Made by a program: the position numbers and the translations under genes
Notes under the pieces: model-generated
The model's input: the letters and a program-made list of their open reading frames with translations, nothing else
What the model was told of the DNA's origin: nothing
Databases searched by the model: none
Part shown: piece after piece, positions 19,979 through 28,190 of the stretch
Layout: every line of letters starts with the position of its first letter
How positions within the stretch are numbered: the stretch's first letter is position 1
Assembly (NCBI GenBank): GCA_027487945.1
Contig: JAIYCQ010000006.1
Location: 1-55,812 of the forward strand
Direction: 5' to 3'
Length of the DNA: 55,812 nt
From: Caulobacteraceae bacterium
GTDB taxonomy: Bacteria; Pseudomonadota; Alphaproteobacteria; Caulobacterales; Caulobacteraceae

Positions 19979-20614
19979 TCAGCGGGTTAGGTCATTCAAG
20001 TAGGGTCGGATCGCCAGGATGGCCTGAGTGCGATTATTGACGCCGAGCTTCCGGAAGATGGCGGACAGATGCTGCTTTACGGTACCCTCCGTGATGCCCA
20101 AATCTGCGGCGATCTGCTTGTTGAGCCCCCCGTCTGCCAGAGCAAAAAGAATGCGCATCTGGGCCGACGACAAGCTGGAGATCTGGTCATGGAAGCTGGC
20201 TTCAGCGGTCGCTGGCCCGGCGGGCTCGGCGAATGACGCCTCGCCCCTGAGGATGTCCCCGACGGCTTTGACCAAATCGCTGACCGGAGCAGATTTGCTC
20301 AAATAGGCTGCGACGCCGAAGGTTCGGGCCAAGGCGATGGCGTGTGAGTCCGCCCGTGACGAGACGATCGCGATCGGCCGCCCGGGCAGGAGTTGTTGCA
20401 GCCGAAGCAGCGCGCTGAAGCCGGTGGCGTCCGGCAGCACCAGGTCCAGCATGACGAGCTTGATCATGGCCGCGTTGGCCTTGACGTAGGCTTCTGCCTC
20501 TGTAGCCGAAGTCACACGTCCGATGTCCATGTCTGGATAAGCCGCCCGAATGGATATCTCGAGCGCTTCGCCGACCAGAGGATGATCATCCACAATCATC
20601 ACAATCCAGCGCAT
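19979..20614 (-). CDS. LuxR/NarL-type response regulator
   Basis: A 211-residue regulator with a receiver domain (acidic pair Asp9/Asp10 in IVDDHP, phospho-acceptor Asp57 in VMLDLVLPD, Lys107 in YLSKSAP) and a C-terminal LuxR helix-turn-helix (FALADGGLNKQIAADLGITE and TVKQHLSAIFRKLGVNNRT). The start at 20614 is chosen for GGGAG six bases upstream and the normal receiver N-terminus RWIVMIVDDHP; the frame remains open into the AT-rich intergenic region. It is divergent from the pilin operon, so it is the likely regulator of that operon. That link is inference. Confidence 0.92.
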   Translation of the reverse strand: MRWIVMIVDDHPLVGEALEISIRAAYPDMDIGRVTSATEAEAYVKANAAMIKLVMLDLVLPDATGFSALLRLQQLLPGRPIAIVSSRADSHAIALARTFGVAAYLSKSAPVSDLVKAVGDILRGEASFAEPAGPATAEASFHDQISSLSSAQMRILFALADGGLNKQIAADLGITEGTVKQHLSAIFRKLGVNNRTQAILAIRPYLNDLTR

Positions 20615-20898
20615 CTTTGCTCCCATCAAGCGCCCGTCTGCCTCTCGGCGGCCCATTCCCATTGAACATGATAAATGAAACAGCTTAAAATATGTATAAT
20701 AGAGCATTAATAATTCAGAGTTTGGAAAATATTGGTATAACAATCCTGGTTACTGATATATTTATGATCTAATACTTCGCTCCAAACATATAACTTTGGT
20801 CAGATTTTGCCTCATCTGAAGGTCAGAGGCGTAGACAGCCCGGTCCGCAGCGGTCAATCAAAGTTCATCGCATCGAATTCGGTGCAAAGGAGCACACC
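20615..20898. promoter_or_regulatory. AT-rich divergent control region of the fimbria-like operon
   Basis: This 284-bp gap separates the response regulator from the first pilin gene. Positions 20660-20800 are strongly AT-rich, unlike any other stretch of the window. A TATAAT hexamer is at 20695-20700 on the plus strand without a convincing -35 partner. A ribosome-binding site, AAGGAG, lies 6-7 nt before the pilin ATG. Confidence 0.55.
20731..20744. promoter_or_regulatory. Candidate operator dyad ATTG-N6-CAAT
   Basis: ATTGGTATAACAAT is a perfect 4-bp dyad with a 6-nt spacer between the response regulator and the pilin gene, plausible as a binding site for the dimeric LuxR-type regulator. Short dyads arise by chance in AT-rich DNA, so support is weak. 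Confidence 0.3.
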
Positions 20899-21432
20899 AT
20901 GTATCGAGTTAAAGCTGCTGTCGCTGCCGCCTCTCTCGCTCTTGTCGCCATCGCCTCCCCCGCCTTTGCGCAGTCGACGGCGTCGACGACCGGCACGGGG
21001 TCGATCACCATCATCCGCCCCCTGACGATTTCCAAGAGTGCCGACCTCAAGTTTGGCACCGTCGTCCGCCCGTCCTCGGGTTCCGGTTCGGTGGTCGTCA
21101 GCGCAGCAGGGAGCCGGACGGTCGACGGCGGTGTTGTCGCCCTTGCATCAGGCGATACGCCCCAGGCCGCCCAGTTCGAAATCACAGGCGAAGGCGGTCA
21201 GTCGATCTCGGTCACCATTCCAGCGACCTTCACAATGGTCAACGGCGCGGACAGCCTCACGGTGACCACCAGTAACAACCTGGTCGGTTCAGCCGGCGCC
21301 CAGACACTGAGCAACGCGCTCGGCTCGGCAGGCTCGCTGGGCTTCAATGTCGGCGGCAGCGTGTCGGTGGACTCAGCCACCAATACGGGGACCTACTCCG
21401 GCACCTTCACGGTCTCTGCCGCCTATAACTAA
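20899..21432 (+). CDS. DUF4402 protein, probable major pilin-like subunit
   Basis: 177 residues with a signal peptide cut after SPAFAQ. The mature protein is a Ser/Thr/Gly-rich beta domain with the DUF4402 pattern: ITIIRPLTI, DLKFGTVV, TVDGGVVAL, AAQFEITGEGGQSI, then a closing alternating strand GTYSGTFTVSAAYN. DUF4402 proteins are small secreted beta-sandwich proteins often found with PapD-like chaperones. It is the first gene before the chaperone and usher and has the best ribosome-binding site of the set, as expected for the abundant subunit. About 100 bp with no gene separate it from the chaperone. Confidence 0.85.
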   Translation: MYRVKAAVAAASLALVAIASPAFAQSTASTTGTGSITIIRPLTISKSADLKFGTVVRPSSGSGSVVVSAAGSRTVDGGVVALASGDTPQAAQFEITGEGGQSISVTIPATFTMVNGADSLTVTTSNNLVGSAGAQTLSNALGSAGSLGFNVGGSVSVDSATNTGTYSGTFTVSAAYN

Positions 21433-21537
21433 AGGAGAGGGTCGGTCGTCTGGCGCCCGCCGATTGATTAACCCGTCTGAAAGTCGGCCAAGTCTAAAGT
21501 AGGAGTTGCGCTTCCAATTACGCGTTGAGGGTCCACA

Positions 21538-22392
21538 ATGTTCAGAGCCGCTGCCGTCGCTGCCGCCGCTGCCGTCGCCGTCCTGACGATGACGCTAGCC
21601 GGCGCGGCTTCGGCCCAGGTCGGCGCCGACCTGAACATCTCTCCACGCCGCGTCGTCTTCGATGCAAACGAGCGCTCGGCCTCCGTTTACGTCTTCAATC
21701 AGGGTGATGCGCCGGCGACCTACACGGTCGAGCTCGTTGACCGCGTGATGCGGCCGGACGGCCAGATCGTCGCCGCCACCGATGCGCTGGACATCGAGGC
21801 GCCTCGATCGGCATCCGCCTTCATCCAGTACACGCCGCGTCGCGTCACCTTGCAGCCGCGCGAGAGCCAGGTAATCCGCCTACGGCTGCGTCCGCCAGCA
21901 ACTGGCGGATCTGGAGAATATCGGACCCACCTGACCATTACCGTCCTGCCTCCGGAGGATGCCGGGTTCACCGCCGCTCAGGCCGCCCAGGCGGAATCGG
22001 GTGAGGTTTCCCTTCAGGTCATCGCCCTGTTCAGCATCAGTATTCCGTTGATTGTCCGGGAAGGTGTCATTGACGTTCGTACCGAGATCAGTGCGCCTTT
22101 ACGCCTGCCCCCTGCCGAAGGCACCCCGAATGGAGCGCTCAAACTGGAGCTGGTCCGGCTGGGCGCAAATTCCGTCTACGGCGACCTGGAGGTCTATGCA
22201 GGACAGGGTCCGCGCGAACGGCGTGTCGCCGTCTTGCGAGGCGTAGCCGTCTACCCTGAGATCGGACGGCGCTCAGTCATCTTGCCTCTGGCCGAGCCGG
22301 TTGCCGCCGATGAACCGATCCGGGTCGTCTACAAGGACGACGATACCCGGGCCGGCGCCGTGCTTGCGACGGCGGTCGTCCGGGCTCCATGA
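21538..22392 (+). CDS. Periplasmic PapD-like pilus chaperone
   Basis: A 284-residue exported protein (signal peptide to ASAQ). The first ~120 residues match the PapD N-terminal Ig-like domain: LNISPRRVVFDANERSASVYVFNQGDAPATYTVEL, then the G1-strand-like FIQYTPRRVTLQPRESQVIRLRLRP where pilus chaperones display alternating hydrophobics and a C-terminal basic residue. A second Ig-like region follows. GAGG lies seven bases before the ATG. It should stabilise the DUF4402 subunits in the periplasm and deliver them to the usher-like protein, whose start overlaps its stop as ATGA. Confidence 0.85.
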   Translation: MFRAAAVAAAAAVAVLTMTLAGAASAQVGADLNISPRRVVFDANERSASVYVFNQGDAPATYTVELVDRVMRPDGQIVAATDALDIEAPRSASAFIQYTPRRVTLQPRESQVIRLRLRPPATGGSGEYRTHLTITVLPPEDAGFTAAQAAQAESGEVSLQVIALFSISIPLIVREGVIDVRTEISAPLRLPPAEGTPNGALKLELVRLGANSVYGDLEVYAGQGPRERRVAVLRGVAVYPEIGRRSVILPLAEPVAADEPIRVVYKDDDTRAGAVLATAVVRAP

Positions 22393-25097
22393 GGAGAAGG
22401 CTCGTCGTGGCGGCCCTTGGTATCGCGCTGGCTGCCTTGGGATCCGCAACAGACACGCGGGCCCAGCAGATCGTCGCCGACCTCGCTGAAGCAGCCGCCC
22501 CGCAGCCCTTCAGCCCTGACGACCTCCTGTTCATGGAGGTCACTACCGACGGCTATCAACTCGCCGAGTCGATGAACGTCTACGGCTCACGCGCAGGCGT
22601 GTTCGTTCCGCTGGGTGAATTCTCCCGGGTGCTGGGGTTCGCCGTTGGGGTTTTCCCGACCGAGGCGCGGGCCGAGGGCTGGGTTGGATCCCGGGACCGC
22701 GAACTGAGCATAGATCTTCGGGGCGGTCTCGCCTCGGTGGGCGGACGGCCAATCGCCTTCCAGGCCGGCCAGGCGGCAATCTATGACGGCGACCTTTATG
22801 TACGGCTGGACCTGATTGAACAGCTCTTGCCAGTTCGGCTGCGCGCGGACGTCAGCGCCCAGATCCTGGCGGTGAACCCGACTGAGCCGCTGCCGTTCCA
22901 GCAGCGCATGGCCCGCGAACGGCGTGCCAGCGGGTTGCGGGAGCCGGCCGGATCTGTCCGTGCACTGATGGCAGCCGCGCCCTACACGGGCATCACCCCT
23001 ATGGCCATCGACGTCAATCTCGGCGGCCAGATCGCGCGCGACAGATCGAGCCAGACACGCAGCTACGACCTGCGTCTGGCGGGTGACCTATTCTATTCTG
23101 GATTTCAGGGCTTTGTCGGCTCGGACCAGGACGGCGACGTGAACGACGTACGCGTGCTCTTCGAACGAAAAGATCCGGGCGGGCGGGCGCTAGGTCCGTT
23201 CGGGGCCACACGAGCAGGCGCCGGCGACGTGTTCACCCCGTCCATGTCGCTGGGCGCTGGCAGTGTTGGCGGGCGCGGCTTCTACTACACCTCCGCCCCG
23301 CTTGAAGCGTTGGACCTGTCGACCCCTTTGGATTTGCGCGGCGAGCTGCCTCTCGGCGAGGATGTCGAACTGTATGTCAACGAGGTCCTCCGGGCGACGC
23401 AGGCTTCGGCGGCTCGTGGTCGTTACGAGTTCCTGGACATACCGCTGGCCTTTGGTCTCAACACCATCCGTCTTGTGTTTTACGGCCCGCAAGGTCAGAT
23501 CCGGGAAGAGGTCCGCCGGGTCAATTTCGGTACCGGACAGGTCCCGGCCGGCAAGTTGGTTCTCCGGCTGGGCGCGGTCGAACAGAACGTGGATGTCTTC
23601 GCGGTCGGCGACAAGGTTGTCGACAGTTCCACGGGCGAGGCCCGTCTAACCGCCCTGTTCGACTACGGCTTGAGTCCGACGGTCACTCTGAGCGGAGGCC
23701 TCGCTCGCTACACCCCGCTGCAGCGCGACGCCAGGTCGGTCGGTTTGATCGGGGTGCGCGCCTCACTCGGCGCCCTTGCCGCCCAGTTCGACGTCGCCAC
23801 GGATAGCAACGGCGGGACCAGCACGACCCTGGGGCTCGGTGCACGCCCGTTCGGCGTATCGCTGGTCGGGCGGCATTCAGAATACCGCGGCGAGTTCATC
23901 GACGAGACGCGCCAGCTTGGCATCGGCGGCGCCGCCCTGACGCGCAGCACTGATCTGCGTGTGGATGCAGAGCTGCCGCTTGCGCCAGGCTTCATCCTGC
24001 CTCTTTCGTTTGATCTTCGCCGACTCGAGCGCGCGGACGAAACGGACCTGTTCACCGCCGCGATGCGCACCTCGGCCCCGGTAGACCGCTACTATCTGTC
24101 TGGCGCGTTGTCTTATGAGAACGAGAAGGCTGGCGGAACGCGGCGTGAACGGCTGGCCGGTGACATCGACGTGGCCACCTTGGTCGCCGGCCGCGCTCAA
24201 CTGCGTGGCGGCGTGAACTATGAGCTGGCGCCGGACGCGCGGCTGAACACCGCATACGCCACCCTCGACTATCAGATCAGCGAGCGTCGCTCCCTCAGGC
24301 TGGCCGTTGCCCGTTCGCTCGGAGAACAGTCCAGTACAACAGTTCAGGGCTCGGGTTACTTTCGCGCCTCCCGCTTCGATGTCGCCCTTACAGGCGTCTA
24401 TGAAATGGATCGAGGCGACTGGCAGGTCGGCGTGCAGTTCGCCTTCGGCCTTGCGTTTGATCCGTTCAAGCGGCGGTACGGTTTTGTGCGGCCTGGCGTG
24501 GCGGGGGGCGGTTCGGTGGCGCTGAACGCCTTCGTTGACACCAACGGTGATGGACTAAGCCAACCTGACGAAGCGCCGGTCCGCAATGTCATTCTCGAAA
24601 CGCCGGCAGGGGCGGCCGTCACTGGCGTCGACGGACAGGTGCTGGCCAGCGGTCTGGGTGACGCCGGGACTGCGCGCATAAGGGTCAACCTGGAAGGCGT
24701 GGACGATCCCTTCCTCGTCGCCGACAGTCTGATCGAAGTCGTCCCCCGTCCGGGCCGCATCGCTGTCGTCAATTATCCGCTGCAGGTCACGAGCGAGATC
24801 GAACTGCGCGCCCGTCTCCGGCGCGACGGTTCCGACCGGCCCCTCGCGGCGGTCGAACTGCGCCTGATCCCTGTAGCTGGCGGCGAGACCGTTTCCGCGC
24901 GTACTGACCACGCCGGTGTTGCGTTCATCGAGGGTGTCCGCCCCGGTCGCTACCGGGTGACGCTGGATCCCGACCAGGCGCGGGATCTGCGCATGAGCCT
25001 TGAGGAGGCGCTCGAGCTTGTCGTGCCGGCGTCTGGTGGCTTCGTTCGCGGCGGCGACCTGTTCATCCTTATCGGTTCGCTGGAGACCGGCTCATGA
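22389..25097 (+). CDS. Usher-like outer-membrane protein with C-terminal Ca-loop/CarboxypepD-like domains
   Basis: 902 residues with a signal peptide to TRAQ. Residues ~40-140 form an N-terminal domain whose VFVPLGEFSRVLGF resembles the repeat of copper-amine-oxidase N-domain-like modules. The middle part carries usher-like features: FVGSDQDGDVNDVRVLFERKD, GDVFTPSMSLG, and a plug-like stretch LRGELPLGEDVELYVNEVLR followed by RYEFLDIPLAFG. A long alternating-strand barrel follows. The end has DTNGDGLSQPDE, an EF-hand-like calcium loop, and a Gly/Arg-rich carboxypeptidase-regulatory-like beta domain (GVAFIEGVRPGRYRVTL). It overlaps its neighbours on both sides. Its role as secretion pore for the DUF4402 proteins follows from context. 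It is not a standard FimD. Confidence 0.78.
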   Translation: MRRRLVVAALGIALAALGSATDTRAQQIVADLAEAAAPQPFSPDDLLFMEVTTDGYQLAESMNVYGSRAGVFVPLGEFSRVLGFAVGVFPTEARAEGWVGSRDRELSIDLRGGLASVGGRPIAFQAGQAAIYDGDLYVRLDLIEQLLPVRLRADVSAQILAVNPTEPLPFQQRMARERRASGLREPAGSVRALMAAAPYTGITPMAIDVNLGGQIARDRSSQTRSYDLRLAGDLFYSGFQGFVGSDQDGDVNDVRVLFERKDPGGRALGPFGATRAGAGDVFTPSMSLGAGSVGGRGFYYTSAPLEALDLSTPLDLRGELPLGEDVELYVNEVLRATQASAARGRYEFLDIPLAFGLNTIRLVFYGPQGQIREEVRRVNFGTGQVPAGKLVLRLGAVEQNVDVFAVGDKVVDSSTGEARLTALFDYGLSPTVTLSGGLARYTPLQRDARSVGLIGVRASLGALAAQFDVATDSNGGTSTTLGLGARPFGVSLVGRHSEYRGEFIDETRQLGIGGAALTRSTDLRVDAELPLAPGFILPLSFDLRRLERADETDLFTAAMRTSAPVDRYYLSGALSYENEKAGGTRRERLAGDIDVATLVAGRAQLRGGVNYELAPDARLNTAYATLDYQISERRSLRLAVARSLGEQSSTTVQGSGYFRASRFDVALTGVYEMDRGDWQVGVQFAFGLAFDPFKRRYGFVRPGVAGGGSVALNAFVDTNGDGLSQPDEAPVRNVILETPAGAAVTGVDGQVLASGLGDAGTARIRVNLEGVDDPFLVADSLIEVVPRPGRIAVVNYPLQVTSEIELRARLRRDGSDRPLAAVELRLIPVAGGETVSARTDHAGVAFIEGVRPGRYRVTLDPDQARDLRMSLEEALELVVPASGGFVRGGDLFILIGSLETGS

Positions 25098-25612
25098 TAC
25101 GCTCCGTCCTCGCCTTGGCGCTGGCGCTCGCCTGCCTCGCAGCGACGCCGGCCGCCGCTCAGCTCAGCATCTCCCGCTCGCCCATGACATCGCCGGAGAT
25201 CGGGATCGTGATGAAGGGCAGCACCGCCACGACCTTCTCGGTCAGTACAGCCGGAGCGGTCACCCGCGTATCCGGCGACGCCATCCGCGTCAGCTCCAGC
25301 TCGATCCCCGTGCCGACCATCACGCTGCACTGCGGCACCAACAACTGCAAAGGAGACGAGTTCCGGATCACGATCACTGCGAGCGGTGCTTCCGGCGACA
25401 GCAGAATTAGCCTCTTCCGGATCGGGACGTTGAGCGGTGGCAGGTTCAAATCGGCGCGCCCGGCCGATGGGGCGAGCCTGACGTTCGACCTCAGGATGGA
25501 CACCCGCAAAAACCCGATGTCCTTCACCCTCGGCATGGATGTCCTGATGGCGGCGGCCGCCCAAGGCGGCATACAGACCTTCACCTTCACCGTCACGGCG
25601 ACCGAACTATGA
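25094..25612 (+). CDS. DUF4402-like exported minor subunit
   Basis: 172 residues with a signal peptide (LALALALACLAATPAAAQ). The mature part is beta-rich, with the cysteine pair in LHCGTNNCKGDEF (likely a disulfide), GASLTFDLRMDT and a closing IQTFTFTVTATEL strand. It resembles the other DUF4402-like products of the operon but is divergent, so the family call is tentative. It overlaps the usher stop as ATGA and the next gene likewise. It is probably a tip or minor fibre subunit; this is inferred from order. Confidence 0.7.
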   Translation: MIRSVLALALALACLAATPAAAQLSISRSPMTSPEIGIVMKGSTATTFSVSTAGAVTRVSGDAIRVSSSSIPVPTITLHCGTNNCKGDEFRITITASGASGDSRISLFRIGTLSGGRFKSARPADGASLTFDLRMDTRKNPMSFTLGMDVLMAAAAQGGIQTFTFTVTATEL

Positions 25613-26070
25613 TCCGCTTCCTGATCCTTGCTGCCTGTCTTTCGCTCGCCGCCAATTGGGCCATGGCGCAACCGCAGGACACCGCTCAACGCGCCAACGC
25701 ATCGCTGACGATCGAGCGCTCGCTGTCGGTTGCAGCAGAGCGGCCCATGACCTTCAACCCGGTCTCGTCGCGCATCGGCATGGGCATCATGACCCAGTCC
25801 GGGGCGGCCATCATCCGCATCACGGGCGACCCTGGCCGCGTCTACCGGGTTACCCTGCCGACGAGGTTCGTCGCGGGTCCAGGAGATCTGACAGTCGACA
25901 CGCTCACCGTCATCAGCGACAACTCTGGCGACATCACCCGGACCCTGACAGCGAGGACGGACTCCGCCGGAGTCGACCGGTTGCAGATCACCGGGCTGCT
26001 AAGCCAGAACATCAGCACCTCTCTCACCAACGTAAGCGCAGCCGTGCCGATAGGCGTCTACTACGAGTAG
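25609..26070 (+). CDS. DUF4402 exported minor subunit
   Basis: 153 residues with a signal peptide to NWAMAQ. Mature features fit DUF4402: NASLTIERSLSV, PMTFNPVSS, QSGAAIIRITGDPGRVYRVTLP, and a final ISTSLTNVSAAVPIGVYYE. It is the last gene of the operon and ends convergently 26 bp from the BLUF gene. It is the third DUF4402-type product in the operon. The sequence is clearly different from the first pilin, so this is not a tandem duplication. Confidence 0.75.
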   Translation: MIRFLILAACLSLAANWAMAQPQDTAQRANASLTIERSLSVAAERPMTFNPVSSRIGMGIMTQSGAAIIRITGDPGRVYRVTLPTRFVAGPGDLTVDTLTVISDNSGDITRTLTARTDSAGVDRLQITGLLSQNISTSLTNVSAAVPIGVYYE

Positions 26071-26096
26071 CGGCGCCGCCCGCCCTGGACCGGGCC

Positions 26097-26531
26097 CTAC
26101 TCCGGGCGGTTGAGGATCGAGGCGGTCGCCACCAGTTCCCCCAGCAGGGCCATGGTCGCCGCGCCCGAGCACTCGAAGGGATTGAGCTCGACCCGCCTGA
26201 AGTACTTCAGCAGCAGGCCGGGGTTGAGCTTGTTGATGCTCACATGGCCCATCGTCCAGTTGCCGAACCGCCGCTCCGAAATCTCCTCGTACGCCAGCAG
26301 TCGGACCTGCTGGTGACGGTTGTCCCGGACGATGGCGTTGAAGAGGTCGCACACCTCGTCGCGACCCCCCTCGATGACCTGGACGAACAGGTCGTCCGAG
26401 ACGCACAGCAGGCCGGTGATACCCAGCGCCGGGTTGTTCTTGCGCGACTGCTCGAGGATCGTGTCGAGGGCGGCCCCTTGCAGGGCGGCGACAGGACGGC
26501 TGGCGTAAAGGCAGCGAACCAGCATCATCAA
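26097..26531 (-). CDS. BLUF-domain blue-light photoreceptor
   Basis: 144 residues. BLUF domains bind FAD and sense blue light through a Tyr-Gln hydrogen-bond switch. The key residues are present: Tyr9 in RCLYAS, Asn33 in NNPALGITGLL, Gln51 in FVQVIEG, and Trp92/Met94 in GNWTMGH. A ~45-residue C-terminal tail with no output domain follows, so it is a short BLUF protein that must act through a partner. Its ATG overlaps the folE stop, so the two are cotranscribed. The partner may be encoded in or outside the island; none is recognisable here. Confidence 0.93.
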   Translation of the reverse strand: MMMLVRCLYASRPVAALQGAALDTILEQSRKNNPALGITGLLCVSDDLFVQVIEGGRDEVCDLFNAIVRDNRHQQVRLLAYEEISERRFGNWTMGHVSINKLNPGLLLKYFRRVELNPFECSGAATMALLGELVATASILNRPE

Positions 26532-27226
26532 CTCCGGTGCTTCAGCAGCGAGAGGAACTCGCTGCGCAGGTGGTGGTCCTTGAGGAACGAGCCCCGCATG
26601 ACGCTGTTGATCATCATGGTCTCGTTGTCCTTCACACCCCGCCAGTGCATGCAGAAGTGATCAGCCTCCATCACGACGGCCAGACCATCGGGCCGCACCT
26701 TCTCCATTAGAAGGTCGGCCATCTGGGTGATGGCCTCCTCCTGGATCTGGGGACGAGACATCACCCATTCGGCGAGACGGGAGTACTTCGACAGGCCGAT
26801 AAGGTTGGAGTGCTCGTTGGGCATGAGCCCGACCCAGAGCTTCCCCATGATCGGGCAGAAATGGTGGCTACAGGCGCTGCGGATCGTGATCGGGCCCACG
26901 ATCATGAGCTCGTTCAACGCCTCGGCATTCGGAAACTCGGTCACCGCGGGAGGGCTGGCATACCGACCCCGGAACACCTCGGTCAGGTACATCTTGGCCA
27001 CACGCCGCGCGGTCTCCTGAGTGTTGTGATCGCTCTCGGTGTCGATCACCAGGCTTTCCAGCACGCCCTTGAACTTGCCCTCCACCTCGGCGAGGAGCGC
27101 TTCGAGATCCCCGGCCTCCAGGAAGGCGGAAATGTTGTCGTTGGCGTGGAAGCGCTTCCGGGAGGCTTTCAGGCGAACGCGGATCTTCTCGGAGACCGGC
27201 TCGTCGGGGGTCAGGGAGTTGCTCAC
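26528..27226 (-). CDS. folE: GTP cyclohydrolase I (FolE type)
   Basis: A 232-residue enzyme that converts GTP to 7,8-dihydroneopterin triphosphate, the first step of folate/pterin synthesis. Zinc and active-site residues are visible: Cys119, His121 and His122 in SACSHHFCP, and Cys192 in DHFCMHWRG; IGLSKYSRLAEWVMSRPQIQEE and the C-terminal TMMINSVMRGSFL are diagnostic. It lies in the island beside BLUF and photolyase genes. A likely role is extra pterin supply for a folate antenna of the photolyases or for light-stress pterins; this is inference. Whether a second folE exists elsewhere cannot be seen here. Confidence 0.95.
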   Translation of the reverse strand: MSNSLTPDEPVSEKIRVRLKASRKRFHANDNISAFLEAGDLEALLAEVEGKFKGVLESLVIDTESDHNTQETARRVAKMYLTEVFRGRYASPPAVTEFPNAEALNELMIVGPITIRSACSHHFCPIMGKLWVGLMPNEHSNLIGLSKYSRLAEWVMSRPQIQEEAITQMADLLMEKVRPDGLAVVMEADHFCMHWRGVKDNETMMINSVMRGSFLKDHHLRSEFLSLLKHRS

Positions 27227-27450
27227 CAGCTCTCCATTCGCTTGGGGCCAGCCGCCCGTCCCGGGCGGTTGACCAAACAGTTTTGCGGCACCGTCCGCAT
27301 GAGGTCTTTAGACGTGTGGTCCGCCGCACGCCACTTTTCTTCGAGCGCGCGATGGAAGTGACGGCTGCAGGCTGGCCCCGGACTGGCAGCACTGTTTCTT
27401 CTGGAAAGGTTCGTTGGTGACAACGGTCCCAACCGAACTAGCTCTGAAGC
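27227..27450. promoter_or_regulatory. Divergent control region folE / DCC gene
   Basis: This 224-bp gap should hold promoters for both the folE-BLUF and the DCC-photolyase transcripts. It contains three dyads: CCGCCCG-TCC-CGGGCGG at 27252-27268 next to folE, CAAACAGTTTTG at 27274-27285, and CGTTG-GTGA-CAACG at 27412-27425, inside a larger imperfect palindrome (about 27408-27440) just before the DCC gene. No ECF sigma factor or MerR-type light regulator is encoded nearby, so the regulator is unknown. Confidence 0.4.
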
Positions 27451-27807
27451 ATGACCAAGTTGATTGTCTGGTATGATGGCGACTGCCCGCTGTGCCGCCG
27501 AGAAATCGCTCTGATGCGCAAGCTGGACGTTCGCGGTCGAATTGACTGGCTGAACCTCGCCGCCGCTGCTCCCATCACCTGCCCGATCGACCGGGCAGAC
27601 TTGCTGGCGCGTTTCCATGCCAGCGAAGAGGGTCAACTCTTATCCGGTGCAGCGGCCTTTGCTGCGATGTGGCGCGCGATTCCGCTCCTTCGCCCCCTCG
27701 GCTTGGCAGCGCGATCGCCATTGGTGCTGGGAACGCTTGAGGCGCTCTACCGTGCCTTTTTGGTCTTTCGTCCCTCGATCCAGCGCTTCGCGAACCGTTT
27801 TCAGTAA
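27451..27807 (+). CDS. DCC-family thiol-disulfide oxidoreductase-like protein (DUF393)
   Basis: 118 residues. The family signature is at the N-terminus: VWYDGDCPLCRREI with Cys12 and Cys15 as CxxC, then ALMRKLDVRGRIDWLNL. A C-terminal hydrophobic stretch (IPLLRPLGLAARSPLVLG) is typical. These thioredoxin-like proteins are frequent neighbours of photolyase genes, but their substrate is unknown. It leads the rightward photolyase transcript and faces folE across the shared control region. Confidence 0.85.
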   Translation: MTKLIVWYDGDCPLCRREIALMRKLDVRGRIDWLNLAAAAPITCPIDRADLLARFHASEEGQLLSGAAAFAAMWRAIPLLRPLGLAARSPLVLGTLEALYRAFLVFRPSIQRFANRFQ

Positions 27808-28190
27808 TGGTATCAGCCATGTCCCAAAGGGCGGGCGGCGCGCACTTCCGAAATGAATGACAAGCGCGGGAAGATCCTCTCTCCGGCGCGACGCCAGTTG
27901 GACGATCGACCCGAAGCGGATGTTCTCAGACCATCACGCCTCGCTCTACGAGACCTTCAATCTCCAGCCCCATCTGACCCGCCAATCGACCCTGCGGGTG
28001 CTGTCAGCCCAACGACAACTTGTCTCCACCAGACGCTGGCAGGGCAGGGTGCAGGTCAGCAATCAGTTTGGGCTGACAGAGCCAAGCGCACAGCTTTGCG
28101 GTCCTGCGCCTCGCCCGGAGATTGGCGATCCCGGTTTGCGCCTTATGTCCTGCGCCAGTGGCGCCCGCGCCGAACCGAGTCCGCTGCCCG
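27808..28190 (+). other. Gap before the permuted photolyase gene, no confident gene
   Basis: 383 bp. One frame, open from 27857 to 28207, reads DPKRMFSDHHASLYETFNL and then becomes Arg/Ser/Pro-rich. It matches no family I know, and the end overlaps the photolyase-like gene. It may be a decayed gene or a leader. Nothing else is seen. Confidence 0.35.

Noticed and set aside
20899..26070. Duplication as the origin of the three DUF4402-type genes
   Set aside because: The three proteins differ in length and sequence beyond the shared fold pattern, so there is no sign of recent tandem duplication.
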